Shown: piece after piece, positions 1 to 7,889 of the stretch | Numbering within the stretch: position 1 is the first letter of the stretch | Layout of the letters: each line of letters opens with the position of its first letter | DNA from: a beta proteobacterium AAP65 | GTDB lineage: Bacteria; Pseudomonadota; Gammaproteobacteria; Burkholderiales; Burkholderiaceae_C | Direction of reading: 5' to 3' | Length of the DNA: 64,000 nucleotides | NCBI GenBank assembly: GCA_001295865.1 | Contig: LJHW01000044.1 | Location: 1 to 64,000, forward strand | Position numbers and translations under genes: made by a program | The notes under the pieces: model-generated | Database searches by the model: none | What the model was told of the DNA's origin: nothing | What the model saw: the letters and a program-made list of their open reading frames with translations, nothing else

Positions 1-31
1 GCCCGGCCCCGGCGCCCACCCGCCCGCCCAG

Positions 32-58
32 AGCCCGGCCCCGTGCCGGGCTTTTTTT
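32..58 (+). terminator. Intrinsic terminator of an upstream gene
   Basis: An 8-bp GC-only inverted repeat (AGCCCGGC at 32-39, GCCGGGCT at 45-52) with a 5-nt loop is followed by a run of T to 58. This is a classic rho-independent terminator for a plus-strand gene that lies before the window, and it separates that gene from the mraZ transcript. Confidence 0.85.
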
Positions 59-96
59 CGTCTGCAGCGGCACGCGACCTGCAGCGTGACACGCAG

Positions 97-119
97 GAAA
101 GTCCTTAGAAACGACTTTC
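97..119. repeat. Short inverted repeat upstream of mraZ
   Basis: GAAAGTC (97-103) and GACTTTC (113-119) form an inverted repeat with a 9-nt spacer in the otherwise gene-free 59-290 stretch. It could be an operator or chance. Nothing else in the sequence decides this. AT-rich sequence at about 185-210 is the likeliest place for the mraZ promoter, but no convincing -35/-10 pair is visible. Confidence 0.25.
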
Positions 120-252
120 AGTCACCCTTCCAAGTCCTTCATTCAGAACAACTTTCTCCCTTCGTTGACTTCCACTTCGGCGCCTAAGTGCTTGATTTGA
201 TTGATTTTTTGGGGCGCGTCGCATTGACCCGGCCCCCAGCGCTCAGTTAAAG

Positions 253-287
253 TGGGAGTTCGTGGTGTTTAGTGGGGGAAAGTGGCT
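253..287 (+). promoter_or_regulatory. MraZ operator (MraZ-binding repeats)
   Basis: Four TGG-starting boxes begin at 253, 263, 273 and 283, exactly 10 nt apart: TGGGA, TGGTG, TGGGG and TGGCT. The MraZ regulator is known to bind TGGGN repeats separated by 5 nt ahead of its own gene, so this array is very probably the autoregulatory site of the dcw cluster. The last boxes lie between the presumed ribosome binding site and the ATG at 291, so binding would also cover the translation start region. Confidence 0.75.
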
Positions 288-290
288 GTC

Positions 291-725
291 ATGGTGTTCC
301 GCGGGGGGCCAGTACTGACGTTGGACGGAAAGGGGCGCATCACCGTGCCCAGCCGTTGGCGTGACGTGCTCATGGCCACCGTGCAGGGCCAGATGGTCGT
401 GGCCAAGAACCCCGACGGCTGCCTCTCGCTGTACCCGCTGCCCGTGTGGGAGAGCTTCGAGAACAGCGTGCTCTCCCTCGCCACCGAAAACGACGCCTGG
501 CGTCGCTTCTTCATCGGCAGCGCCACCGAGGTCGAACTCGACGGCGCCGCGCGCGTGCTGATCCCGCCCGAGCTGCGGGAGTGGGCCGGCCTGGTGGAGA
601 AGGTGAAGTTCATGGGCGTGGGCTCGCATTTTGAGCTCTGGGACAGCGCCCGCCACGAGGCCCGTGAGGCCGAGGCCCTGGCCCAAGGCCGGCCCGAAGC
701 GCTGCGCAACCTGGTCATCCGGTGA
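291..725 (+). CDS. mraZ: Transcriptional regulator MraZ
   Basis: A 144-residue DNA-binding protein of the MraZ family, with two SpoVT/AbrB-type half-domains that assemble into a ring and repress the dcw cluster. The first half carries the expected DGKGRITVP signature near residues 12-20. The second half reads DGAAR where the family usually has DxxGR, so the glycine is replaced by alanine. I chose ATG 291 because family members begin MF/MVF-G and a GGGGGA purine run lies 11 nt upstream; a GTG at 282 is the alternative. The stop overlaps rsmH by 4 nt, which suggests translational coupling. It is first gene of the division operon and sits directly on its own operator. Confidence 0.93.
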   Translation: MVFRGGPVLTLDGKGRITVPSRWRDVLMATVQGQMVVAKNPDGCLSLYPLPVWESFENSVLSLATENDAWRRFFIGSATEVELDGAARVLIPPELREWAGLVEKVKFMGVGSHFELWDSARHEAREAEALAQGRPEALRNLVIR

Positions 726-1654
726 ACACGGCCCCTGCATGGCGCCACACCACCGTGCTGCTGAACGAGGCCGTCCAGGCCCTGGTGACGCAGCCCGATG
801 GCATCTACGTGGACGGCACCTTCGGCCGCGGCGGGCACAGCCGCGCCGTGCTGGCGCTGCTGGGCCCGGCCGGGCGGCTGCTGGCCTTCGACAAAGACCC
901 CGAGGCCATCGCCGCGGCGCAAGAGATCACCGACCCGCGCTTCGCCATCTGCCACGCCAGCTTCGACAGCATGGCCGAGGAGCTGGCGGCGCGCGGCATC
1001 ACCCAGGTGGCGGGCGTGCTGCTCGACCTGGGCATCAGCTCGCCGCAGATCGACAACGGCGAGCGCGGTTTCAGCTTTCGGTTTGACGCTCCGCTGGACA
1101 TGCGCATGGACACCACGCGCGGCGAGACGGCGGCTGAATTCCTGGCACGTGCCGACGTGCGTGAAATCACGGAGGTGATACGTGACTATGGCGAAGAACG
1201 GTTTGCTGCTCAGATTGCAAAGGCGCTTGTCGCTCGCCGCGAAAGCGGCCATCCCGTCTTGCGCACCGGCGAGCTTTCCGCGCTCGTGGCTCGCACCGTC
1301 AAGACCCGCGAGCAAGGCCAGGACCCTGCAACGCGCACGTTTCAAGCTCTACGGATTCACGTCAACGCCGAGCTTGAGGCGCTGCAACAAGGGCTGAAGG
1401 CGGCGCTGGGCTTGCTCGCGCCGGCCGGACGCCTGGTGGTCATCAGCTTCCATTCGCTGGAAGACCGCATCGCCAAGACCTTCATCGCCAGCGAAAGCCG
1501 CGAGGTGGTGGACCGCCGCGCGCCTTTTGCGCCGGCCAAGGCCATGCGTCTGAACGCGCTGGCGCGGGTGAAGCCCAGCGCCGAAGAGATCAGCGCCAAC
1601 CCGCGCGCACGCTCGGCCGTGATGCGCGTGGCCGAGCGCACGCTGGCGGCCTGA
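722..1654 (+). CDS. rsmH: 16S rRNA m4C1402 methyltransferase RsmH (MraW)
   Basis: A 310-residue SAM-dependent methyltransferase that N4-methylates C1402 of 16S rRNA in the ribosomal P site. The N-terminal VLLNEAV segment, the glycine-rich SAM motif (DGTFGRGGH, near residues 29-37), LLDLGISSPQ and the late VISFHSLEDR motif (near residue 240) are all present at the usual spacing. Length matches the family at about 310. It starts at a GTG overlapping the mraZ stop and is followed 16 nt later by ftsL, the standard dcw order. Confidence 0.96.
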   Translation: MNTAPAWRHTTVLLNEAVQALVTQPDGIYVDGTFGRGGHSRAVLALLGPAGRLLAFDKDPEAIAAAQEITDPRFAICHASFDSMAEELAARGITQVAGVLLDLGISSPQIDNGERGFSFRFDAPLDMRMDTTRGETAAEFLARADVREITEVIRDYGEERFAAQIAKALVARRESGHPVLRTGELSALVARTVKTREQGQDPATRTFQALRIHVNAELEALQQGLKAALGLLAPAGRLVVISFHSLEDRIAKTFIASESREVVDRRAPFAPAKAMRLNALARVKPSAEEISANPRARSAVMRVAERTLAA

Positions 1655-1670
1655 CGGCCAGGCACGCAAC

Positions 1671-2021
1671 ATGGGCCTGAAGCTCAACCTGCTGCTCGTC
1701 GCGGCCCTGATCGCCAGCTGCCTGGTGCTGGTGAAGACCAGCTACGAGTCGCGACAGCTGTTTGCGCAGCTGGACGCCGCGCGCACCCAGCAGCGCCTGC
1801 TCGATGCCGAATTCAAACGCCTGGACGCCGAAGCCCAGGCCCAGGGCACGCACCTGCGCGTGGAGCGCACCGCGCGCGAAAAGCTGCAGATGCGCACGGC
1901 CACGCCGGGTGTGACCGCTTATGTGGTGGACCCGCTGGCCACGGCCGGCCCGGCCGCCAGCGCATCCGCCGCACCCGCTGCACCTGCTGCACCCACCGCA
2001 GGCGAGGGGGCCAGCCGGTGA
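1671..2021 (+). CDS. ftsL: Cell division protein FtsL
   Basis: A 116-residue bitopic membrane protein of the FtsQLB divisome subcomplex, which activates FtsWI at the septum. Residues about 3-21 form one hydrophobic membrane segment, followed by a periplasmic coiled coil rich in Gln, Arg and Leu (about 25-70). The identification rests on this topology and on position between rsmH and ftsI, since FtsL sequences are weakly conserved. The C-terminal 25 residues are an Ala/Pro-rich, probably unstructured tail. It overlaps ftsI by 4 nt. Confidence 0.88.
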   Translation: MGLKLNLLLVAALIASCLVLVKTSYESRQLFAQLDAARTQQRLLDAEFKRLDAEAQAQGTHLRVERTAREKLQMRTATPGVTAYVVDPLATAGPAASASAAPAAPAAPTAGEGASR

Positions 2022-3772
2022 ACACCCCCAACACCGTGCGCAGCGTCAACTACGCCACCAGCCCGCTGCTGGCGAGCAAGACGCCGCCCTGGCGTTCGCG
2101 TTTTGTCGTGCTGCTGGTGGGCCTGGCCTTCCTGGTGCTGCTGGGCCGCGCCGTGCACCTGCAGATCATCGCGACCGATTTCTACCAGCAGGAAGGCGAG
2201 AAGCGCTTCGTGCACAAGCAGCCGCTGCCGGCCAGCCGGGGGCGCATCCTCGACCGCAACGGCCTCGTGCTGGCCACCAGCGTGGCGCTGCCTTCGGTGC
2301 AGGTCGACCTCAAGACCTTCAGCAAGGACACCGCGCAGCGCAAGGCCCTCGCGCAGAAGCTGGGCATGAGCGCGGCCGAGCTCAACGACCGTGTCGACGG
2401 CCTGGGCAGCGGTGCCGTGGTGCTGCGCCGCCACTTGGAAGAAGCCGCCTGGCAGGACATCAAGGCGCTGGGCATCCGCGGCGTGCAGGAAGTGCGCGAG
2501 TACAAACGCCGTTACCCCGAGGGCGAGGCCGCCGCGCACGTGGTCGGCTTCACCAACATCGACGGCAAGGGGCAGGAAGGCATCGAGCTCGGCTTCCAGC
2601 GCCAGCTGCTGGGCCAGCCCGGCCAGCGCCAGGTGGTGCGCGACCGCCTGGGCCGCGTGGTGGAAGACATCGGCGACCAGGCCAACCCGGTGCACGGGCA
2701 GGACATCACCTTGTCCATCGACAGCAAGGTGCAGTTCTTCGCCTACCAGCGTGTGCGCGACGCCGTCTTCGAGCACAAGGCCAAGGCCGGCAGCGTGGTG
2801 GTGCTGGATGCGCAGACCGGCGAGGTGCTGGCGCTGGCCAACTACCCGAGCTACGACCCCGCCAACCGCAAGAACCTCAGCGGCGCGCAGCTGCGCAACC
2901 GCGCGCTGACCGACATCTTCGAGCCCGGCTCGACGATGAAGCCGTTTGTGGCTGCGCTGGCGCTGGAAACCGGGCGCGTCACGCCGGGCACGCCCATCAA
3001 CACCGCGCCGGGCCGCATCACCATCACCGGCAGCACCATCAACGACGCCCACCCGCACGGCGTGCTGACGGTGGCCGAGGTCATCCAGAAGAGCAGCAAC
3101 GTCGGCACCGTGAAGCTGGCGCTGGCCATGCCCGCGCGCGAGCTCTGGGAGCTGTACACCGCCATCGGCCTGGGCCAGAAGCCGCGCATCGATTTCCCCG
3201 GCGCGGTGACGGGCCGGCTGCGCCCCTACAAGACCTGGCGGCCCATCGAACACGCGACGATGAGCTACGGCTACGGCCTCTCGGCCAGCCTCTTCCAGCT
3301 GGCGCGGGCCTACACGGTGTTTGCGCGCGATGGCGAGCTCATCCCGGTGACCATCCAGCGCACCGACACGCCCATCGGCGGCCAGCGTGTGATGAGCGCC
3401 AAGACCGCGCGGCAGGTGCGCGAGATGCTGCTGCTGGCCACCAGCGCCGGCGGCACGGGCACCAAGGCGCAGGCCATCGGCTACTCGGTGGGCGGCAAGA
3501 GCGGCACCGCGCGCAAGCAAGAGGGCAAGGGCTACGGCAACAAGTACCGCTCGTGGTTCGTGGGCCTGGCGCCTGTGAGCAACCCGCGCATCGTGGTGGC
3601 CGTGATGGTCGACGAGCCGGGCAAGGGCGTCTATTACGGTGGCGAAGTGGCCGCGCCGGTGTTCAGCCAGGTGGTGCAGCAGACGCTGCGCATGATGAAC
3701 GTGGCGCCCGACATCGACGTGAAGGCGCAGATCAGCGCCCCCCCCGTGCCCAGCGAAACGGAGAGCTTCTGA
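2018..3772 (+). CDS. ftsI: Septal peptidoglycan transpeptidase FtsI (PBP3)
   Basis: A 584-residue class B penicillin-binding protein that cross-links septal peptidoglycan with FtsW. It has a basic cytoplasmic start, one membrane anchor (about residues 28-46), a PBP dimer domain beginning with the RGRILDRNG motif (about 74-82), and a transpeptidase domain with the catalytic STMK (Ser305, Lys308), SSN (359-361) and KSGT (494-497) motifs. It begins at GTG 2018 inside the end of ftsL and its stop overlaps the murE start by one base. A run of eight C at 3738-3745 lies near the C-terminus. Confidence 0.97.
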   Translation: MNTPNTVRSVNYATSPLLASKTPPWRSRFVVLLVGLAFLVLLGRAVHLQIIATDFYQQEGEKRFVHKQPLPASRGRILDRNGLVLATSVALPSVQVDLKTFSKDTAQRKALAQKLGMSAAELNDRVDGLGSGAVVLRRHLEEAAWQDIKALGIRGVQEVREYKRRYPEGEAAAHVVGFTNIDGKGQEGIELGFQRQLLGQPGQRQVVRDRLGRVVEDIGDQANPVHGQDITLSIDSKVQFFAYQRVRDAVFEHKAKAGSVVVLDAQTGEVLALANYPSYDPANRKNLSGAQLRNRALTDIFEPGSTMKPFVAALALETGRVTPGTPINTAPGRITITGSTINDAHPHGVLTVAEVIQKSSNVGTVKLALAMPARELWELYTAIGLGQKPRIDFPGAVTGRLRPYKTWRPIEHATMSYGYGLSASLFQLARAYTVFARDGELIPVTIQRTDTPIGGQRVMSAKTARQVREMLLLATSAGGTGTKAQAIGYSVGGKSGTARKQEGKGYGNKYRSWFVGLAPVSNPRIVVAVMVDEPGKGVYYGGEVAAPVFSQVVQQTLRMMNVAPDIDVKAQISAPPVPSETESF

Positions 3773-5280
3773 TGCTCACCCCGCTGAGCACCCCGCAAGA
3801 CGCCGCCACCTGGCTGGCTGCGCGCGTGGCGCTGCAGGGCGGCGCGCGCCTGCGTTGCGACAGCCGTGCCGTGCAGCCCGGTGACGCTTTCATCGCCTGG
3901 CCCGGCCAGGCCACCGACGGCCGCCATTTCGTGGCGCAGGCCTTGGCCGCCGGCGCTGCGGCCTGCCTGGTGGAAGCCGAGGGCGTGGCGGCCTTCGGCT
4001 TCAGCGACGCACGCATCGCCACGCTGCCCGGCCTGAAGGCCGCCACGGGTGAGATCGCCGACCTGTGCATGGCCCAGCCCAGCGCCGTGCTCGACGTGGT
4101 GGCCACCACCGGCACCAACGGCAAGACCAGCACCGCGTGGTGGACGGCGCAGGCGCTCACACGGCTGGGGCGGCGCTGCGGCGTCATCGGCACGCTGGGG
4201 GTGGGCGAGCCCGAGAAGGTGTCATCGACCGGCCTGACCACGCCCGACCCGGTGACGCTGCACCAGGCCTTCCGCGGTTTTGTCGACCTGGGTTTTTCGG
4301 CCTGCGCGCTGGAGGCTTCCAGCATCGGCCTGGTGGAGCAGCGCCTGAACGCCGCACGCATCGACGTGGCGCTGTTCACCAACCTCACGCAAGACCACCT
4401 CGATTACCACGGCAGCATGGCCGCCTACGGCGAAGCCAAGCGCCGCCTGTTCAGCTGGCCGGGCTTGCGCGCGGCGGTGATCAACATCGACGACGCCTGG
4501 GGCGCGCAGCTCGCCGCTGAACTGCAGCAGGCCGGTACGCTGGACGTGTGGACCGTCTCGCTGCAAAGCCCGGCGCGCCTGCAGGCCCAGGGCCTGCACT
4601 ACGAAACGGCAGGCCTGGCCTTCACGCTGGCCGAAGGTCCTGCGCGTGCCGATGTGCACACGCAGCTGGTGGGCGAGTTCAACGCCAGCAACCTGCTGGT
4701 GGTGCTGGGCGGCCTGCGCGCCCTCGGCGTGGCCTTGGAAGAAGCGGCCGCCGTGGCGCCGCAGCTCACGCCCGTGCCCGGCCGCCTGCAGCGCGTGCCG
4801 GCCGTGGGCGGGGTGGATGTCGAAGTGGTGGTCGACTACGCCCACACGCCCGACGCGCTGGCCCAGGTGCTGCGTGCGCTGCGCCCGCTGGCCACCGCGC
4901 GCGGTGGCCGGCTGTGGTGCGTGTTCGGTTGTGGGGGCAACCGCGACGCCACCAAGCGCCCGCTGATGGGCCGCATCGCCGCCGCTGCGGCCGACCGCGT
5001 GATCGTCACCAGCGACAACCCGCGTTTCGAAGATCCGCAGGCCATCGTCGAGCAGGTGCTGGCCGGCGTGGCCGGCGCCGCCCACGTCGGCGCGCTGGTG
5101 GACCGCCGCGCCGCCGTGGCCCAGGCCGTGGCCCAAGCCGGCCCGCACGATGTGGTGCTGCTGGCCGGCAAGGGTCACGAGGACTACCAGATCGTGGGCG
5201 CCGAGCACCTGCCGTATTCCGACCTGGCAGAAGCCGAAGCCGCGCTGCGCGCCCGCGCCGCGGCGGAGGTGGCCGCATGA
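3772..5280 (+). CDS. murE: UDP-MurNAc-tripeptide synthetase (meso-DAP adding) MurE
   Basis: A 502-residue cytoplasmic ATP-dependent ligase that adds meso-diaminopimelate to UDP-MurNAc-L-Ala-D-Glu. The Mur N-terminal catalytic domain, the ATP loop GTNGKTS (residues 114-120) and a C-terminal domain with DNPR (415-418), the signature for meso-DAP rather than lysine, are visible. The frame is open far upstream, but ATG 3772, overlapping the ftsI stop by one base, gives the expected N-terminus. It overlaps murF by 4 nt. Confidence 0.96.
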   Translation: MLTPLSTPQDAATWLAARVALQGGARLRCDSRAVQPGDAFIAWPGQATDGRHFVAQALAAGAAACLVEAEGVAAFGFSDARIATLPGLKAATGEIADLCMAQPSAVLDVVATTGTNGKTSTAWWTAQALTRLGRRCGVIGTLGVGEPEKVSSTGLTTPDPVTLHQAFRGFVDLGFSACALEASSIGLVEQRLNAARIDVALFTNLTQDHLDYHGSMAAYGEAKRRLFSWPGLRAAVINIDDAWGAQLAAELQQAGTLDVWTVSLQSPARLQAQGLHYETAGLAFTLAEGPARADVHTQLVGEFNASNLLVVLGGLRALGVALEEAAAVAPQLTPVPGRLQRVPAVGGVDVEVVVDYAHTPDALAQVLRALRPLATARGGRLWCVFGCGGNRDATKRPLMGRIAAAAADRVIVTSDNPRFEDPQAIVEQVLAGVAGAAHVGALVDRRAAVAQAVAQAGPHDVVLLAGKGHEDYQIVGAEHLPYSDLAEAEAALRARAAAEVAA

Positions 5281-6704
5281 ACGCGCCGCAGCTGATGAGC
5301 CTGGCCCAGGCCCACGCGCTGCTGCCCGGCAGCACGCTGGTGGGCGAGGGCGCCACGCCGCTGCAACGTGTGCACACCGACACACGGAGCACGCAGCCGG
5401 GTGACCTGTTCGTGGCGCTGCGCGGTGAACGTTTCGACGGGCATGCCCACCTGGCCGCAGCGCGTGAGGCTGGCGCTTCCGCAGCCATCGCCGAGCACGG
5501 CCTGGCCGAAGCCGGCCTGCCCGGCCTGCTGGTGCCCGACACCCTGGCCGCGCTGCAGCAGCTGGCGCGCGGCTGGCGCGCCGCCCACACGCTGCCGCTG
5601 CAGGCGGTGACGGGCAGTAACGGCAAGACCACCGTCACGCAGATGGTGGCGGCGATGCTGCGTGCGGCGCACGGTGATGCCGCGCTGGCCACCGCCGGCA
5701 ACCTGAACAACCACATCGGCGTGCCCTTGACGCTGCTGCGCCTGCGGCACAGCCACCGCGCCGCGGTGGTGGAACTGGGCATGAACCATCCCGGCGAGAT
5801 CGCGCTGCTGGCCGGCATCGCCCAGCCCACCGTGGCGCTGGTGAACAACGCGCAGCGTGAACACCAGGAGTTCATGGCCACGGTGGAAGCCGTGGCGCGC
5901 GAGAACGGCAGCGTGATCGACACGCTGCCCGCGGACGGCACCGTGGTGATCCCTGCCGACGACACCTACACGCCGCTGTGGCGGGAGATGGCCGGCGCAC
6001 GCCGCGTGTTGACTTTCGGTCAACAAGCCGCAGGCGACCCCGCGCAGCACGTGTGGGCGCGCGCCACCTGGCAAGCCGAGGGCGGCGCGCAGGCCGATGC
6101 CCCGCACTGGCAGCTGCAACTGCACACGCCGCGCGGCGGCATCGACACCACGCTGGCCCTGGCCGGCCGCCACAACGTGCTGAACGCTGCGGCCGCCGCG
6201 GCCTGTGCCATCGCCGCCGGCCTGCCCCTGCTGGCCGTGGGCCAGGGGCTGGCGGGTTTTGCCGCCGTCAACGGCCGCTCGCAGCTGCTGCGCCTGCAGC
6301 TGGACGGCCAGGCCGTGACGCTGGTCAACGACAGCTACAACGCCAACCCCGATTCGGTGCTGGCCGCCATCCGCGTGCTGGCCGAACTGCCGGGCCCGCG
6401 CTGGCTGGTGCTGGGCGACATGGGCGAGGTGGGCGATGAAGGCCCGCGTTTCCACGCCGAGGTGGGTGCGGCCGCGCGCGCCGCCGGCATCGAGTTTTTC
6501 TGGGCGGCCGGTGCGGCTTGTGCGCATGCCGGCGCTCATCGTCATTTCGGCAGCGCGGCCGAGTTGCTGAGCGCGCTGCCCTCATCGCGCCCGGCAGCGG
6601 CCTCGGTGTTGGTCAAGGGTTCACGGTTCATGAAGATGGAGCAGGTGGTGCAGGCGCTGCAGCAGATCTCGGCAACGCCGAGGCAGGAGAAGCAGGCATG
6701 CTGA
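5277..6704 (+). CDS. murF: UDP-MurNAc-tripeptide:D-Ala-D-Ala ligase MurF
   Basis: A 475-residue Mur ligase that attaches D-Ala-D-Ala to complete UDP-MurNAc-pentapeptide. The N-terminal domain ends before the ATP loop GSNGKTT (residues 113-119), then come the ELGMNHPGEI motif and NDSYNANPDS typical of MurF. Start ATG 5277 overlaps the murE stop. The end overlaps mraY by 7 nt, and the mraY ribosome binding site lies inside the last murF codons. Confidence 0.96.
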   Translation: MNAPQLMSLAQAHALLPGSTLVGEGATPLQRVHTDTRSTQPGDLFVALRGERFDGHAHLAAAREAGASAAIAEHGLAEAGLPGLLVPDTLAALQQLARGWRAAHTLPLQAVTGSNGKTTVTQMVAAMLRAAHGDAALATAGNLNNHIGVPLTLLRLRHSHRAAVVELGMNHPGEIALLAGIAQPTVALVNNAQREHQEFMATVEAVARENGSVIDTLPADGTVVIPADDTYTPLWREMAGARRVLTFGQQAAGDPAQHVWARATWQAEGGAQADAPHWQLQLHTPRGGIDTTLALAGRHNVLNAAAAAACAIAAGLPLLAVGQGLAGFAAVNGRSQLLRLQLDGQAVTLVNDSYNANPDSVLAAIRVLAELPGPRWLVLGDMGEVGDEGPRFHAEVGAAARAAGIEFFWAAGAACAHAGAHRHFGSAAELLSALPSSRPAAASVLVKGSRFMKMEQVVQALQQISATPRQEKQAC

Positions 6705-7879
6705 TGAGCCTGAGCCAGTGGCTGATGCAGGCCTTCCCGGAGCACCTGGGCTTCCTGCGGGTCTTCCAGTACATCACCTTCCGCGCGGTGCTGGCGGCGA
6801 TGACCTCGCTGCTCATCGGCCTGGCCTTCGGGCCCTGGGTGATCCGCAAGCTGACCGAGATGAAGATCGGCCAGCCCATCCGCGAGTACGGCGTGCAGGC
6901 CCACCTGGGCAAACGCGGCACGCCCACCATGGGCGGCGTGCTGGTGCTCATCGGCATCGGCGTCAGCACGCTGCTGTGGTTCGACTGGAGCAACCGCTTC
7001 GTGTGGGTGGTGATGTTGGTCACCTTCGGCTTCGGCGCCATCGGCTGGGTGGACGATTACCGCAAGGTCGTCAACAAAGACCCGGAAGGCATGCGCAGCC
7101 GCGAGAAATTCTTCTGGCAGAGCCTGATCGGGCTCATCGCCGCGCTGTACCTCGCCTTCAGCGTGAGCGAAACCAACGCGCTGCGCACCGTGCAGCTCTT
7201 CTTCGACTGGGTGGCCAGCGGCTTCAGTGCCACGCTGCCGCCCAAGGCCGACCTGCTGGTGCCCTTCTTCAAGACGGTGAGCTACCCGCTGGGCGTGTTC
7301 GGCTTCATCTTCCTGAGCTGGTTTGTCATCGTCGGCTGCAGCAACGCGGTGAACTTCACCGACGGGCTGGACGGCCTGGCCATCATGCCGGTGGTGATGG
7401 TGGGCAGCGCCCTGGGGGTGTTCGCCTACGTGGTGGGCAACGTCAACTTCAGCCGCTACCTGCTCTTCCCCTACATCCCGGGTGCTGGCGAACTCTTGAT
7501 CTTCTGCGCTGCGATGGCCGGCGCGGGCCTGGCCTTCCTGTGGTTCAACACCAGCCCGGCGCAGGTGTTCATGGGCGACGTGGGTGCGCTCTCGCTGGGC
7601 GGGGCTTTGGGCACCATCGCCGTCATCACGCGCCAGGAGATCGTGCTCGGCATCATGGGCGGCATCTTCGTGGCCGAAGCGCTCAGCGTGATGATCCAGG
7701 TGAGCTGGTTCAAGTACACGAAAAAGCGCTACGGCGAGGGCCGGCGCATCTTCCTGATGGCGCCGCTGCACCACCACTTCGAAAAAAAGGGCTGGGCCGA
7801 AACACAGGTGGTGGTGCGTTTCTGGATCATCACCATGCTGCTGTGCCTGGTGGGCCTGGCCAGCCTGAAACTGCGGTGA
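6698..7879 (+). CDS. mraY: Phospho-MurNAc-pentapeptide translocase MraY
   Basis: A 393-residue integral membrane enzyme that transfers phospho-MurNAc-pentapeptide to undecaprenyl phosphate, giving lipid I. About ten membrane segments alternate with conserved cytoplasmic motifs: WVDDYRK, NFTDGLDGLA, FMGDVGALSLGG and the histidine-rich PLHHHFEKKGW. ATG 6698 was chosen over ATG 6704 because AGGAG at 6685-6689 sits 8 nt before it. The length of about 390 is usual in betaproteobacteria, slightly longer than in Escherichia coli. Confidence 0.96.
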   Translation: MLMSLSQWLMQAFPEHLGFLRVFQYITFRAVLAAMTSLLIGLAFGPWVIRKLTEMKIGQPIREYGVQAHLGKRGTPTMGGVLVLIGIGVSTLLWFDWSNRFVWVVMLVTFGFGAIGWVDDYRKVVNKDPEGMRSREKFFWQSLIGLIAALYLAFSVSETNALRTVQLFFDWVASGFSATLPPKADLLVPFFKTVSYPLGVFGFIFLSWFVIVGCSNAVNFTDGLDGLAIMPVVMVGSALGVFAYVVGNVNFSRYLLFPYIPGAGELLIFCAAMAGAGLAFLWFNTSPAQVFMGDVGALSLGGALGTIAVITRQEIVLGIMGGIFVAEALSVMIQVSWFKYTKKRYGEGRRIFLMAPLHHHFEKKGWAETQVVVRFWIITMLLCLVGLASLKLR

Positions 7880-7889
7880 CCGGGCGGCC

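Noticed and set aside
3738..3745. A run of eight C near the end of ftsI as a slippage site
   Set aside because: ftsI is essential and the run is very close to the stop codon, so a shift would alter only the tail. A contingency role is unlikely.
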